This document shows, piece by piece, positions 28,484-37,088 of a DNA stretch of 64,000 nt (position 1 is the first letter of the stretch; the number at the start of each line of letters is the position of its first letter). Source of the stretch: Neobacillus mesonae (GTDB lineage Bacteria; Bacillota; Bacilli; Bacillales; Cytobacillaceae). Below the pieces are notes generated by a model. The model had not been told where the DNA came from. It worked only from the letters and a program-made list of their open reading frames with translations, and ran no database searches. The stretch covers positions 584,203 through 648,202 of the forward strand of contig NZ_KV440949.1 of assembly GCF_001636315.1 (NCBI RefSeq), read 5' to 3'. The position numbers were made by a program, and so were the translations under genes.

Positions 28484-28491
28484 GGAACAAA

Positions 28492-28923
28492 TCAACCTAA
28501 AGAATTGCAACACACCTTTTCTAACCTAGTTAAATGTGTTGCAATCTTTTTTATATTTTGGCAGGCTGCAGTAAGGAGAGCCTGTTCACTCGCTTTCTTC
28601 AATCCCTGTAACTGGCAGTAGCGAAGCCCATGCAGCTCTTCCCGAGTCTGCAAAGCTTCGCTCAATTTTTTCCTTTCTAAATTTATAAAGCAGTTTTCCC
28701 GATTTAGATAAGCGATTTAACCTTACCTTTTCTTTGTACTCCTCCCATACATGTCGTGTCACAACTTTACTTTATTTTTTGAGCGTGACATTGGAATAGT
28801 AATCGGTGTTGACCAGCTAATCGTGGAGTAATGTGGTACTGAATCCTTGAATTTTAAACCTAAAAACCAGCGGTAGGCTATGTTTGTTCTTATTTCCCTT
28901 TCTAATCTCTTTTGGCTTAAACA
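28492..28923 (-). pseudogene. IS1182-type transposase remnant
   Basis: On the minus strand, 28923 to about 28800 encodes CLSQKRLEREIRTNIAYRWF and then LGLKFKDSVPHYSTISW, the conserved N-terminal block of IS1182-type DDE transposases. After a large internal deletion and stop codons, another frame reads [20 protein letters not shown] and then [12 protein letters not shown] further frameshift continues as [20 protein letters not shown] and [16 protein letters not shown], the usual C-terminus, ending at TGA (28492-28494). The catalytic middle is gone, so it cannot be active. It is bracketed by two copies of the palindromic repeat. The family name rests on recalled conserved motifs. Confidence 0.8.
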
Positions 28924-28986
28924 TTGATTTCTCCACTTATTTAAATTATTTATTTGTTGAACGGAAGGTCTTTATTGAAACACACA

Positions 28987-29034
28987 CTGTTGATTGGAGC
29001 GGCAAGCGAAGCCGCCTGGAGCGGAAATCAACAG
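28987..29034. repeat. Internally deleted copy of the palindromic repeat
   Basis: This 48-base element keeps both ends of the 28352-28483 repeat (CTGTTGATTGGAGCGG and GGAGCGGAAATCAACAG) but lacks about 84 internal bases, and is inverted relative to it. The centre CAAGCGAAGCC still gives a compact hairpin. Confidence 0.75.
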
Positions 29035-29117
29035 ACCTATTGAAAAGCTTATATATTAATAACATTATAACAAATTAACGCGGTGAATTGTTGAAGAGTA
29101 AATATAAAATAAAAGGC

Positions 29118-29166
29118 CATCGAAAGTTTTTCGACAGCCTGCCCTTCATTATGAATGAAGGGTTTT
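29118..29166 (-). terminator. Terminator after prsW, right inverted copy
   Basis: On the minus strand a near-palindrome of 21 bases is followed by CAG and the stem GGCTGTCGAAA with TTTCGATGGCC, ending in TTTTATTTT. It resembles 28232-28295 in inverted orientation. The palindrome encodes the last residues of PrsW. Confidence 0.75.
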
Positions 29167-29838
29167 TTGAACTGAATATTGTTTTTTAAAATGATTGGCA
29201 CTTAATATTTTTGCTTTTTTGACCTTCGTTAAGCCAAACCACCAGAGAAAAATCATAAATGGAAAAATAATATATACCCAATGTTCTAATGACAAAAGAA
29301 TAAAATCATAAAAACTATGAAGAATATACGGAATAAACAGCGATAGAATCAGCCATTTCGCTTTTGTTCCCTCAGTAAATTTTGCTTTTCCCAGGTAAAA
29401 ACCCATGATCACTCCGAAAAGCGCATGGCTGGATACAGGCAAAAGAGCCCGGGACATAGCATGCCCGACACCGTTTGCAATTAAATAAAAAATATTTTCA
29501 ATTGTTGCAAATCCTAATGATACGGCAACTCCATAGACAATTCCATCAAACGGTTCATCAAATTCTACATGCTGATAAACCGCATAGAAAAGGACGAACC
29601 ATTTAAAAAACTCCTCTAAAAGACCTGTGCTAAAGAAGGCATCAAAAAGGTCTGATTTAACCAAATGCTCGGTTTCGAGAACATGCTGAATAAACATGAT
29701 CGGGAACACAAGAAGCGCCCCATAAAGGAATGTCCGCAGCACAAACGAAATCGGCTCTGGTTCATATTCATCTTTTAAATAAAAATAACTGAGCAATGCC
29801 AATCCGGGGGCAATCCCGGCAGATAAGATTCCCAGCAT
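29149..29838 (-). CDS. prsW: Intramembrane protease PrsW
   Basis: PrsW makes the first cut in anti-sigma factors such as RsiW in response to envelope stress. The 229-residue protein has multiple membrane segments and the family motifs [13 protein letters not shown] (about residues 70-82), [10 protein letters not shown] (about 104-113) and [13 protein letters not shown] (about 134-146). Its last residues VQKTLHS are encoded by the terminator palindrome, so the C-terminus may have been altered when that sequence arose. B. subtilis has prsW next to sleB; here the insertion scar separates them. Confidence 0.92.
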   Translation of the reverse strand: MLGILSAGIAPGLALLSYFYLKDEYEPEPISFVLRTFLYGALLVFPIMFIQHVLETEHLVKSDLFDAFFSTGLLEEFFKWFVLFYAVYQHVEFDEPFDGIVYGVAVSLGFATIENIFYLIANGVGHAMSRALLPVSSHALFGVIMGFYLGKAKFTEGTKAKWLILSLFIPYILHSFYDFILLSLEHWVYIIFPFMIFLWWFGLTKVKKAKILSANHFKKQYSVQKTLHS

Positions 29839-29967
29839 GATGAACCTCTTTTCAAAAATTCCATTTTCTTAATCGTATCATGAAACTTACTATCTATAAA
29901 ATGAAAGATTCATCTTTTTGACTGTTTTCTCTAGAAAATCTGGATATATTTAACAACACTTTAAAGT

Positions 29968-30924
29968 CTAAAATTCAATTCGCTCTAAACCGCTGGCAAG
30001 GGCAACAGCCAATTTGATTCTTGCCTTTTTCGAGTCATTATCACTGCCAAGAATAACACCTTTTTTATAGAGGTCGTAGGCACTGCCCAAATAATCATAG
30101 GTAGTGTAAACCGCCCCCTCCTCGGCGCTGGTGGTAATAACCAATTTAATCCCAGCTTTAATAGCAGCCTCGATCTCTTCCATCATGTTCGGAGCCACTT
30201 GTCCTCGCCCAACTCCTTCAAGAACAATCCCCTTCACCCCGGATTCTCGTGCAGCCTTAATAAATTTCCCGTCGGCGCCAATATAACACTTTATAATATC
30301 CACTTGCGGTATTGGCGATTGAACAGCAAAACATTCTCTCTTTAACGGTTTTTGATAGAGATGTACTTGGTCATTATCAATAATCCCAAGGTAGCCAAAC
30401 CCAAAAACGTTAAACCCTTGAATATTGGAAGCATGCTCTTTTTTAACATATCTTGCAGCAAAAATACGTTCATTAAAAACAACCACTGTACCTGCATCAT
30501 GTAAATCACTAGAACAGGCGGTATAAATCGCATGCCGTAAATTAATATAGACATCACTTCCTAAGTCTTCAGGAGAACGCTGTGAACCGGTAACCACAAC
30601 GGGCCGCGGGTCCTTTATCGTTAAATCGAGAAAATAGGCAGTTTCCTCCATTGTATCGGTACCATGGGTAACTACAACACCAGAAATCGTTTCATCTTTA
30701 AAATATTGTTCTATTTTCGCTTTTAGGACTAATAAATCATCAAAGGTAATATGGATACTTGCTTTTTGGAATACGGATTCAACTATTACCTCGATATCAT
30801 CGGGGAGCTGACACATCGCAGCCAGTTCCTCCCCAGTTAAGGCGCCAGATGCTAATTTACCGGATTCCTTATTCGGTTTACTGGCGATTGTTCCACCTGT
30901 TGTTAACAAGACCACTTTTTTCAA
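29968..30924 (-). CDS. ansA: L-asparaginase
   Basis: This enzyme hydrolyses asparagine to aspartate and ammonia. The first catalytic threonine is in TTGGTIASK (residues 8-16), the second catalytic box in VVTHGTDTMEETAYFLDLT (about 84-102), and KCYIGADG lies in the C-terminal half. The 318 residues carry no signal peptide, so it is cytoplasmic. It follows ypdA by 15 bases and is probably cotranscribed with it. B. subtilis does not have an asparaginase at this position. Confidence 0.93.
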   Translation of the reverse strand: MKKVVLLTTGGTIASKPNKESGKLASGALTGEELAAMCQLPDDIEVIVESVFQKASIHITFDDLLVLKAKIEQYFKDETISGVVVTHGTDTMEETAYFLDLTIKDPRPVVVTGSQRSPEDLGSDVYINLRHAIYTACSSDLHDAGTVVVFNERIFAARYVKKEHASNIQGFNVFGFGYLGIIDNDQVHLYQKPLKRECFAVQSPIPQVDIIKCYIGADGKFIKAARESGVKGIVLEGVGRGQVAPNMMEEIEAAIKAGIKLVITTSAEEGAVYTTYDYLGSAYDLYKKGVILGSDNDSKKARIKLAVALASGLERIEF

Positions 30925-30939
30925 TTCTTAATCACCCTT

Positions 30940-31902
30940 CTATTCATTTTTTAAAATGCAGCTCGCAATTAAGCCGCCATGGAACCGGCCATTTTCAATA
31001 AATATTTCATTTGCATTATTACCCGCAGCAATGACACCCGCGATAAAAATTCCCGGAATATTTGTCTCCATTGTTTCCGGGTCAAACATAGGTCTTCCGG
31101 ATTCTTCATCAATTTTCACACCCATAGATTTTATCAATTTATGATTTGGGTGATAGCCGGTCATTGCAAAAACAAAATCATTACTGATTGATTTCTCAGT
31201 TCCGTCTTTCATATAAATGAGACTATCTTCGGTTATTTCCTTTACATGCGAATTAAAATGCATCTCAATTACCCCGTTACGGACTAATGATTCAAACTCA
31301 GGTAAAATCCATGGTTTAATGCTAGGAGAATACTCATTTCCTCGATATATAACAGTAACTCTTGCTCCCGCCTTTACAAGCTCTAGTGCAGCATCAACAC
31401 TAGAATTTTTCCCGCCAATTACACAGACATCTTTATCAAAGTATGGATGGGCCTCTTTGAAATAATGAAATACTTTTGGTAAAGATTCACCGGGAACATT
31501 CATATAATTTGGATGATCATAATAGCCGGTGGCAATCACGATATAACGAGCGTGATAGGTGTCTTTAGAAGTATGAATAAAAAAGGCATCTTCTCCTTTT
31601 TCCACTTTTATTACTTCTTCATATGCATTAATGCGTAAATCCTTCCGTTTCGCCACTTCCCGATAATAGACAAGAGCCTGATTTCTTTTTGGCTTATAGC
31701 TGTCAGTTACAAAAGGAAAGCCGCCAATTTCCAATTTTTCACTTGTACTAAAGAACGTTTGGTGTGTCGGATAATGATAAATTGAATTAACCACATTGCC
31801 CTTTTCAATGATAAGCGGATTTTTCCCTATTTCCTGTAATGCAATTGCTGCTGCGAGCCCGCATGGACCAGCACCAACGATGATAATATCTTCATTGTGC
31901 AC
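30940..31902 (-). CDS. ypdA: Bacillithiol disulfide reductase YpdA (Bdr)
   Basis: This NADPH-dependent flavoprotein reduces oxidised bacillithiol. The N-terminal FAD fingerprint GAGPCGLAAAIAL (about residues 9-21) contains the conserved cysteine reported as active in YpdA. A second nucleotide-binding motif, GGKNSSVDAALEL, is at about 160-172, followed by FVFAMTGYHPN and the C-terminal FAD contact PGIFIAGVI. The length of 320 residues is typical. It lies between gudB and ansA, and next to gudB as in B. subtilis. Confidence 0.93.
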   Translation of the reverse strand: MHNEDIIIVGAGPCGLAAAIALQEIGKNPLIIEKGNVVNSIYHYPTHQTFFSTSEKLEIGGFPFVTDSYKPKRNQALVYYREVAKRKDLRINAYEEVIKVEKGEDAFFIHTSKDTYHARYIVIATGYYDHPNYMNVPGESLPKVFHYFKEAHPYFDKDVCVIGGKNSSVDAALELVKAGARVTVIYRGNEYSPSIKPWILPEFESLVRNGVIEMHFNSHVKEITEDSLIYMKDGTEKSISNDFVFAMTGYHPNHKLIKSMGVKIDEESGRPMFDPETMETNIPGIFIAGVIAAGNNANEIFIENGRFHGGLIASCILKNE

Positions 31903-31937
31903 GGTGAATACACTCCTTATAGAAAACTTGCCATAAA

Positions 31938-31968
31938 AAAACTCCTACCTGATAATGATAGGAGTTTT
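31938..31968 (-). terminator. Terminator after gudB
   Basis: AAAACTCCTA and TAGGAGTTTT form a 10-bp stem, followed on the minus strand by TTTTTTTATGG. Confidence 0.85.
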
Positions 31969-31985
31969 TCTTGTATATTTCAATC

Positions 31986-33263
31986 TTAAATCCAGCCTCT
32001 GAAGCGGCTTGCTTCTGCCATTTTTCTTACACCGACCATATAAGCAGCAAGGCGCATATCAACACGGCGTGTTTGCGCCGTATCATATATATTATTAAAT
32101 GATTTCACTAGAATCTTTTCAAGCTTCTCTTCTACCTCTTCCTCAGCCCAATAATAACCCTGGTTATTTTGAACCCATTCGAAGTAAGACACAGTTACAC
32201 CGCCAGCAGATGCAAGCACATCAGGCACTAACAGAATTCCACGCTCAGTAAGAATTTGGGTTGCTTCCAATGTTGTTGGCCCATTAGCTGCCTCTACAAC
32301 AATGCTTGCCCGGATATTATGAGCATTTTCTTCTGTAATTTGATTTTCAATCGCTGCCGGAACAAGAATATCACAATCCAGTTCAAGAAGCTCTTTATTT
32401 GTAATTGTATTATCAAACAATTTAGTAACTGTACCAAAGCTGTCTCTTCGATCTAACAAATAATCAATATCGAGGCCGTTTGGATCATAAAGGGCACCAT
32501 AGGCATCGGAAATACCTACGACTTTCGCACCTGCATCATGCATAAATTTTGATAAATAGCTTCCGGCATTACCAAAGCCTTGGACAACTACTCTTGCACC
32601 TTCAATATCGATTCCGCGTTTTTTGGCAGCTTCACGAATACAAATGGTTACCCCTTTTGCAGTAGCTGATTCACGTCCATGGGAACCGCCAAGAACGAGC
32701 GGTTTACCTGTAATAAATCCAGGAGAATTAAATTCATCAATTCGGCTGTATTCATCCATCATCCAAGCCATGATCTGAGAGTTTGTAAATACGTCAGGTG
32801 CTGGAATATCTTTTGTAGGTCCAACAATCTGACTGATTGCCCGGACATACCCACGGCTTAACCTTTCAAGTTCTCTAAATGACATATCACGCGGATCACA
32901 AATAATTCCGCCTTTACCGCCTCCATATGGAAGGTCAACAATACCACATTTTAAACTCATCCATATTGATAAGGCTTTCACTTCTGTTTCAGTTACATTC
33001 GGATGGAAACGGATTCCACCTTTAGTAGGTCCAACAGCATCGTTATGTTGTGCCCTGTAACCAGTAAATATTTTAACTGAACCATCGTCCATTCTAACTG
33101 GAATCTTAACTGTCATCATACGTAATGGCTCTTTCAAGAGCTCGTATACCTCTTCAGGATAACCTAACTTTTCAAGAGCTTTGTGAATGACTGTCTGTGT
33201 TGATTTTAACACGTCATGCTGTTCCTCTTGATTAGTCTTTTCTGTACCTTTTTCGGCTACCAT
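31986..33263 (-). CDS. gudB: NAD-specific glutamate dehydrogenase
   Basis: This enzyme oxidatively deaminates glutamate to 2-oxoglutarate. The catalytic region with [17 protein letters not shown] (about residues 79-95) and [10 protein letters not shown] (about 111-120), and the NAD-binding [15 protein letters not shown], are intact in 425 residues. Residues 95-99 read VKALS with a single VKA. The tandem duplication here that makes GudB of B. subtilis 168 inactive is therefore absent. A promoter lies about 55-80 bases upstream. It is a single-gene unit next to ypdA. Confidence 0.96.
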   Translation of the reverse strand: MVAEKGTEKTNQEEQHDVLKSTQTVIHKALEKLGYPEEVYELLKEPLRMMTVKIPVRMDDGSVKIFTGYRAQHNDAVGPTKGGIRFHPNVTETEVKALSIWMSLKCGIVDLPYGGGKGGIICDPRDMSFRELERLSRGYVRAISQIVGPTKDIPAPDVFTNSQIMAWMMDEYSRIDEFNSPGFITGKPLVLGGSHGRESATAKGVTICIREAAKKRGIDIEGARVVVQGFGNAGSYLSKFMHDAGAKVVGISDAYGALYDPNGLDIDYLLDRRDSFGTVTKLFDNTITNKELLELDCDILVPAAIENQITEENAHNIRASIVVEAANGPTTLEATQILTERGILLVPDVLASAGGVTVSYFEWVQNNQGYYWAEEEVEEKLEKILVKSFNNIYDTAQTRRVDMRLAAYMVGVRKMAEASRFRGWI

Positions 33264-33316
33264 TTGTAAACCTCCTAAGAAATCACTTTTACGAATGTTG
33301 TCCGCTTTCAGTCACA

Positions 33317-33344
33317 AGTATACACCTTTAATTGATTAATGCAA
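33317..33344 (-). promoter_or_regulatory. Sigma-A promoter of gudB
   Basis: Minus-strand TTGCAT and TATACT are separated by 16 bases, about 55 bases before the gudB ATG. Confidence 0.5.
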
Positions 33345-33474
33345 GAACAAAAATTAGCTTTCTGTGTTTTATTTTACGAATATGTAATCGTTGCCATTCT
33401 TATTTTTTAGATAATAATAAATTTCAAACATCTAATGCAAAAAAAAGAACCAAAATCCTTGACGGAAGGCATTA

Positions 33475-33505
33475 GGAAAAGGCTCCACTTCCGGAAACCT
33501 TTTCC
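33475..33505 (-). terminator. Candidate terminator after mecB
   Basis: GGAAAAGG and CCTTTTCC pair around an inner CCGGAA stretch. There is no T run directly after it; a second short stem (CCTT, AAGG) and a run of eight T follow about 25-35 bases further on the minus strand. Confidence 0.4.
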
Positions 33506-33538
33506 CCTTCTCCCGCAAAAAAATTATCCTAGGATATA

Positions 33539-34120
33539 TTATTTAAAATGCTGGATGATTGTTTCAACCGCATTTTGTTTTATTATGACCCTTCCATATT
33601 CACTGAGAATATGTGGACTTAGAATTGAGGTATTCCCAAACTCCGATAAAATACATGCCGCCATTTTGTTTTTTTCCGTCTCTGATTGATCCATTAATAA
33701 ATAGTAGCGATTATTCATCGAATACACACTGCCCCCAAAAAGGGAGATGGATGAAAGCCTCTTTGCTGCGTTAATAATATCCTCGAAATCTACAAACTCA
33801 AATAATAGCTTTTCCAAGCCGCAGGCCCTAACCTGCATTTCAATAAATCCGTCATGTAATACTTCATCAGAGTCTTTAAATTCCTCAACGGTAATGATCA
33901 TAATCATTCCCTGTGCTTGAAGGGAAAACACTTCAACCGCTACGGATCCTTGGATTTCCACATTAAATTCTATACTCGCCTCTTCGAGCATATCATGAAA
34001 AAGCTGATTCCATTTCCCTGCATCCTTCCAAATATCTTCCTTTGAAAGACCCCGATCCATCAGATCATCAGAGGTTAAAAAAATTTTTATCTTATTTGCT
34101 GTTAAGCGTTCTAAGCGCAT
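33539..34120 (-). CDS. mecB: Adapter protein MecB (YpbH), MecA paralog
   Basis: This is an adapter that delivers substrates to the ClpC protease. The N-terminal domain MRLERLTANKIKIFLTSDDL resembles the substrate-binding domain of MecA; the C-terminal half (about 95-193) is the ClpC-binding domain. At 193 residues it is shorter than MecA, and its place beside gudB and ypbG matches ypbH of B. subtilis. MecA itself would be elsewhere. Confidence 0.88.
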   Translation of the reverse strand: MRLERLTANKIKIFLTSDDLMDRGLSKEDIWKDAGKWNQLFHDMLEEASIEFNVEIQGSVAVEVFSLQAQGMIMIITVEEFKDSDEVLHDGFIEMQVRACGLEKLLFEFVDFEDIINAAKRLSSISLFGGSVYSMNNRYYLLMDQSETEKNKMAACILSEFGNTSILSPHILSEYGRVIIKQNAVETIIQHFK

Positions 34121-34203
34121 GTTTTAGCCCCCTGCTTATGACTACTGTTGATTTTAGTGTATGCCTCGGGGGTGTGTTTGTGATTGTCTTTATTAAACCT
34201 TGA

Positions 34204-34989
34204 TTAACCTCGAGATAGTGATACCAAATGACACTCTGCCGGTGCACCTAATCTTAATGGAATGGCGGTTGTACCGTACCCATTACTAATTAGCAAGGTT
34301 GTATTTGCCAATTGTTTTACTCCGCCTCTTTTTTGCAGACTATATCCTAAGATATGAATTTGACCGCCATGTGTATGGCCGCTTAATACCAAGCTTATTT
34401 TATGTTCGGGAAGAACTTTTTCTGTAATGGCTGGATAGTGGCTGATTAGGATTTTAAACCCATCATAATCGGTTTCCTTAAGAGCCCAATCCAGCCGGTC
34501 CCGCTCTTGGCCAAGATCATCAACTCCAAGAAGAAATAACTTCTCTCCTTTTTTAGATTTTAATGTAACTGCCGAATTACTTAATATCTTAATTTTTAAC
34601 TCAGCCATCATTTTTACTAATTTATGATAATTTATTTCATAATCATTATTGCCCCAGACAAAGTAGACTGGGCCTATTTGCTGCAATTTACGTAAATTGG
34701 TTTTGACTCTTTTGAAAGGTACTCCCTTTTCCATTAAATCTCCGCCGATTACAACGAGGTCTGCTCTCCCTTTTACCATATTAATAATTTTATCTGATAT
34801 CGTGCGCCGATGGATATCGGAGATAAAGAAGATTGTCAGTTTTCCAAATGATTCCGGAAAATCAGGAAAACAAAAATCATGCTCTACCACATGATTTAGA
34901 AAAGCTTCATGCAGCATATATAACAACAGACATATACCTGCCCCAAACAAAAGTAAAATAATAATAATCATCCTATTGCCCCGTTTCAA
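34204..34989 (-). CDS. ypbG: Membrane-anchored metallophosphoesterase YpbG
   Basis: This is a calcineurin-type phosphoesterase of unknown substrate. One N-terminal membrane segment (about residues 7-24) is followed by the metal-binding series SDIHR, GGDLME, WGNNDYE, SHYP and SGHTHGGQIH, so all five motifs are intact. It would face outward unless the segment is a cytoplasmic anchor. The start is a TTG with AAGGA upstream; an in-frame ATG at 34971 is the alternative. It lies beside mecB, as in B. subtilis. Confidence 0.88.
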   Translation of the reverse strand: MKRGNRMIIIILLLFGAGICLLLYMLHEAFLNHVVEHDFCFPDFPESFGKLTIFFISDIHRRTISDKIINMVKGRADLVVIGGDLMEKGVPFKRVKTNLRKLQQIGPVYFVWGNNDYEINYHKLVKMMAELKIKILSNSAVTLKSKKGEKLFLLGVDDLGQERDRLDWALKETDYDGFKILISHYPAITEKVLPEHKISLVLSGHTHGGQIHILGYSLQKRGGVKQLANTTLLISNGYGTTAIPLRLGAPAECHLVSLSRG

Positions 34990-35112
34990 AGATCAATTCC
35001 TTCTAAAAAAATCATAACATAACGAAAACTTTGACCAAAAATTTAAAGGAAAACAATTGAAAGTTTATGTAACTAATTGAACCGAGTCACCCACTCCATT
35101 AAAGGCAAAAAA

Positions 35113-35138
35113 CCCCTCCATAACAATGTATGAGAGGG
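35113..35138 (-). terminator. Terminator after the CBS-domain gene
   Basis: CCCTCTCATA pairs with TATGGAGGG (one bulged base) and is followed on the minus strand by GTTTTTTGCC. Confidence 0.65.
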
Positions 35139-35165
35139 ATGAAAAATCTTTCTCCTTTAAAATAT

Positions 35166-35798
35166 CTAAACTTCCTGAATACTTAATATACGGAAGCCAT
35201 GTTCTTCGAGTTTCTTAACGAATTTATCGATATTATCTTTCTTTTCAATCTTCATGACAATTCTTCGGACCAATTTATCGGTTTCATCGAAAGTAACTAG
35301 TGAGATGATATGCTCATGAAAATGATGAGCAATTTCAGAAAGACGGGCAATTCTTCCTTCCGTTTCCACAGATGTAAAGGCAATTCTAACTCCTGGACGA
35401 TTTACTCCAAATGCACTTTCAAAGGAACCCAATACATCCGAACGGGTAACCACGCCTTGAAAGACATGATTTTCATCGACAACCGCAAGCAGAGGAAAAT
35501 CCTTTAAATCAAGCATGGTTCTCTCGAACAGTTCCGTACCAATTAAGTATTGGTCATGGTGAGTCGCAATGTCTTTCATAAAGGTTGTCGTGAGGTAATC
35601 TTCCTTTTGTTTGTTAGAATTAAAAAAATTTTGGAATATACCATATCGTGTGACTACACCTAGATAGCGTTCACCCTGCAAAACCGGGAGTCCGTCAATT
35701 TGATGCTGCTCCAGCTTATCCAAGGCAGCTTTTAACGTGTCATTTTCTTGGGCAGTAATACATTCATACTTTGGTATCATTATATGTTTTACAAACAT
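35166..35798 (-). CDS. CBS-CBS-ACT protein, AcuB-like
   Basis: This 210-residue soluble protein has two CBS repeats (about residues 7-60 and 75-130, the second ending in GVVTRSDVLGSF) followed by an ACT-like domain (about 137-208, GVRIAFTSVETEGRIARLSEI). The same order occurs in AcuB, so it is probably a small-molecule sensor; the ligand cannot be told. It stands alone, divergent from cotJABC and ended by its own terminator. It is not the usual neighbour of ypbG in B. subtilis. Confidence 0.75.
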   Translation of the reverse strand: MFVKHIMIPKYECITAQENDTLKAALDKLEQHQIDGLPVLQGERYLGVVTRYGIFQNFFNSNKQKEDYLTTTFMKDIATHHDQYLIGTELFERTMLDLKDFPLLAVVDENHVFQGVVTRSDVLGSFESAFGVNRPGVRIAFTSVETEGRIARLSEIAHHFHEHIISLVTFDETDKLVRRIVMKIEKKDNIDKFVKKLEEHGFRILSIQEV

Positions 35799-35885
35799 AT
35801 CCCATCACCTCTAGAGTATAGTACTTTCACCTTATTATACTTCGACATGACTGTTAAATACCCTCTTATTTCGTAATGATTTATG

Positions 35886-35914
35886 TCATTTTATAATAAA
35901 TGAAATCATATGTT
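35886..35914 (+). promoter_or_regulatory. Candidate sigma-E promoter of cotJABC
   Basis: TCATTTT and CATATGTT are separated by 14 bases, close to the mother-cell sigma-E pattern. cotJ of B. subtilis is sigma-E dependent. It lies about 35 bases before the cotJA ATG. Confidence 0.5.
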
Positions 35915-35947
35915 TAAATGATGCTGAATATTAAGGGAGGGTAACGA

Positions 35948-36178
35948 ATGAATACTCACCTCAAAACCTATCATCCTTACGTAAGTCCATATGATCCCTG
36001 TCAACCATTACTCGAAAAAACCTATTCTACTCCGCCGCATTTATATATGGGGTTTCAACCGCCAAATTTGCCGCAATTTTCTCCAATGGAAGCACTAAGA
36101 GCCGGTACGCTTTGGAAAGCCTTTTATGATCCTTGGTATGGTCCTTATGAGCAAGGAAAGAGGAGGCAGTCGCCATGA
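35948..36178 (+). CDS. cotJA: Spore coat protein CotJA
   Basis: This small spore-coat protein has 76 residues rich in Pro and Tyr ([20 protein letters not shown], then [18 protein letters not shown]). It has the CotJA core and the end [14 protein letters not shown]. It has no signal peptide; assembly occurs in the mother cell. A GGGAGGG site precedes the ATG. Its stop overlaps the cotJB start (ATGA), which shows translational coupling within cotJABC. Confidence 0.92.
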   Translation: MNTHLKTYHPYVSPYDPCQPLLEKTYSTPPHLYMGFQPPNLPQFSPMEALRAGTLWKAFYDPWYGPYEQGKRRQSP

Positions 36179-36435
36179 AACAAGTACCAGCTGAATATTA
36201 TCAATTAATGGAGCAGCTGCAAGCTGTTGATTTTGTATTAGTCGAGCTTACCCTTTATTTGGATACCCATAATGATGACCTTGATGCGGTCAATCAATTT
36301 AATCACTATGTACAGGAACGAAAACGAATTAAAAAGCAGTTCGAAAGTCAATTTGGACCGTTACAGCAATTTGGCAACAGTTATTCCGGACACCCCTGGA
36401 ATTGGGATAACTCCCCATGGCCGTGGCAGGTTTAA
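36175..36435 (+). CDS. cotJB: Spore coat protein CotJB
   Basis: This 86-residue coat protein, the second gene of cotJABC, has the family core [20 protein letters not shown] followed by [16 protein letters not shown], and a Trp-rich end ([14 protein letters not shown]). It works with CotJA and CotJC in an inner coat layer. It overlaps cotJA by four bases, and a 60-base gap follows before cotJC. Confidence 0.92.
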   Translation: MKQVPAEYYQLMEQLQAVDFVLVELTLYLDTHNDDLDAVNQFNHYVQERKRIKKQFESQFGPLQQFGNSYSGHPWNWDNSPWPWQV

Positions 36436-36495
36436 AAGCGGAAGCACCCGGTTAGCGATACCTTTATTTTGGCAGATTGGGAGGGATAAGAATCT

Positions 36496-37065
36496 ATGTG
36501 GATATATGAAAAAAAGCTGCAATATCCGGTTCGCGTTAGTACATGTAACCCGATGCTAGCAAAATTTTTAATTGAGCAATACGGCGGCGCGGATGGTGAA
36601 CTGGCTGCTGCGTTAAGATACTTAAACCAGCGCTATACAATCCCCGATAAAGTTATTGGTTTGTTAACGGATATTGGAACAGAAGAGTTTGCCCATCTCG
36701 AAATGATTGCGACAATGGTCTACAAATTAACAAAGGATGCAACACCTGAACAGATGAAGGCTGCCGGTTTAGGCGCACATTATGCTAACCATGAAAAAGC
36801 ACTATATTACGAAAATGCCGGCGGTGTCCCATGGACCGCCACATACATTCAAGCAAAAGGGGACCCGATTGCCGATCTATATGAGGATATTGCCGCCGAA
36901 GAAAAGGCTAGAGCCACGTATCAATGGATTATCAATATGAGTGATGATCCAGATATAAATGACAGCTTACGTTTTTTACGGGAACGGGAAATCATTCATG
37001 CCCAGCGATTCCGAGAAGCTGTTGAAATATTAAAGGATGAACAAGGAAAGAAGAAAATCTTTTAA
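36496..37065 (+). CDS. cotJC: Spore coat protein CotJC, manganese-catalase-like
   Basis: This 189-residue coat protein belongs to the di-manganese catalase superfamily. The dimetal ligands are visible as EFAHLEM (about residues 71-77), EEKARATYQ (about 136-144) and the ERE-IIHAQRF pair (about 160-168). It may remove peroxide at the spore surface, though this is inferred. GGGAGG precedes the ATG. It ends at a bidirectional terminator shared with ypbF. Confidence 0.93.
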   Translation: MWIYEKKLQYPVRVSTCNPMLAKFLIEQYGGADGELAAALRYLNQRYTIPDKVIGLLTDIGTEEFAHLEMIATMVYKLTKDATPEQMKAAGLGAHYANHEKALYYENAGGVPWTATYIQAKGDPIADLYEDIAAEEKARATYQWIINMSDDPDINDSLRFLREREIIHAQRFREAVEILKDEQGKKKIF

Positions 37066-37088
37066 GAGGCAGTTTAATTCTGCCTCTT
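37064..37088. terminator. Terminator between cotJC and ypbF
   Basis: AAGAGGCAG and CTGCCTCTT form a 9-bp stem with a 7-base loop; the plus side is followed by ATTTTTTTT. It is weaker on the minus side. It contains part of the cotJC stop. Confidence 0.85.

Larger units (their letters stand above)
28153..28491. other. Rebuilt sleB upstream region, no gene
   Basis: Only the 83 bases nearest sleB look like ordinary promoter space. Beyond them lie a double hairpin (28232-28295), about 55 ordinary bases, and a GC-rich palindromic repeat (28352-28483). No supported gene is present. Confidence 0.6.

Noticed and set aside
28202-28513. An open frame of about 103 codons on the minus strand
   Set aside because: It reads through the GC-rich palindromic repeat and the tail of the transposase remnant, lacks a ribosome-binding site, and is Arg/Gly-rich only because of the repeat.
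28503-28557. Hairpin ATTGCAACACA with TGTGTTGCAAT followed by T residues on the plus strand
   Set aside because: It has no plus-strand gene upstream and lies within the 3' end of the transposase remnant; a working terminator is possible for that element but not needed for any current gene.
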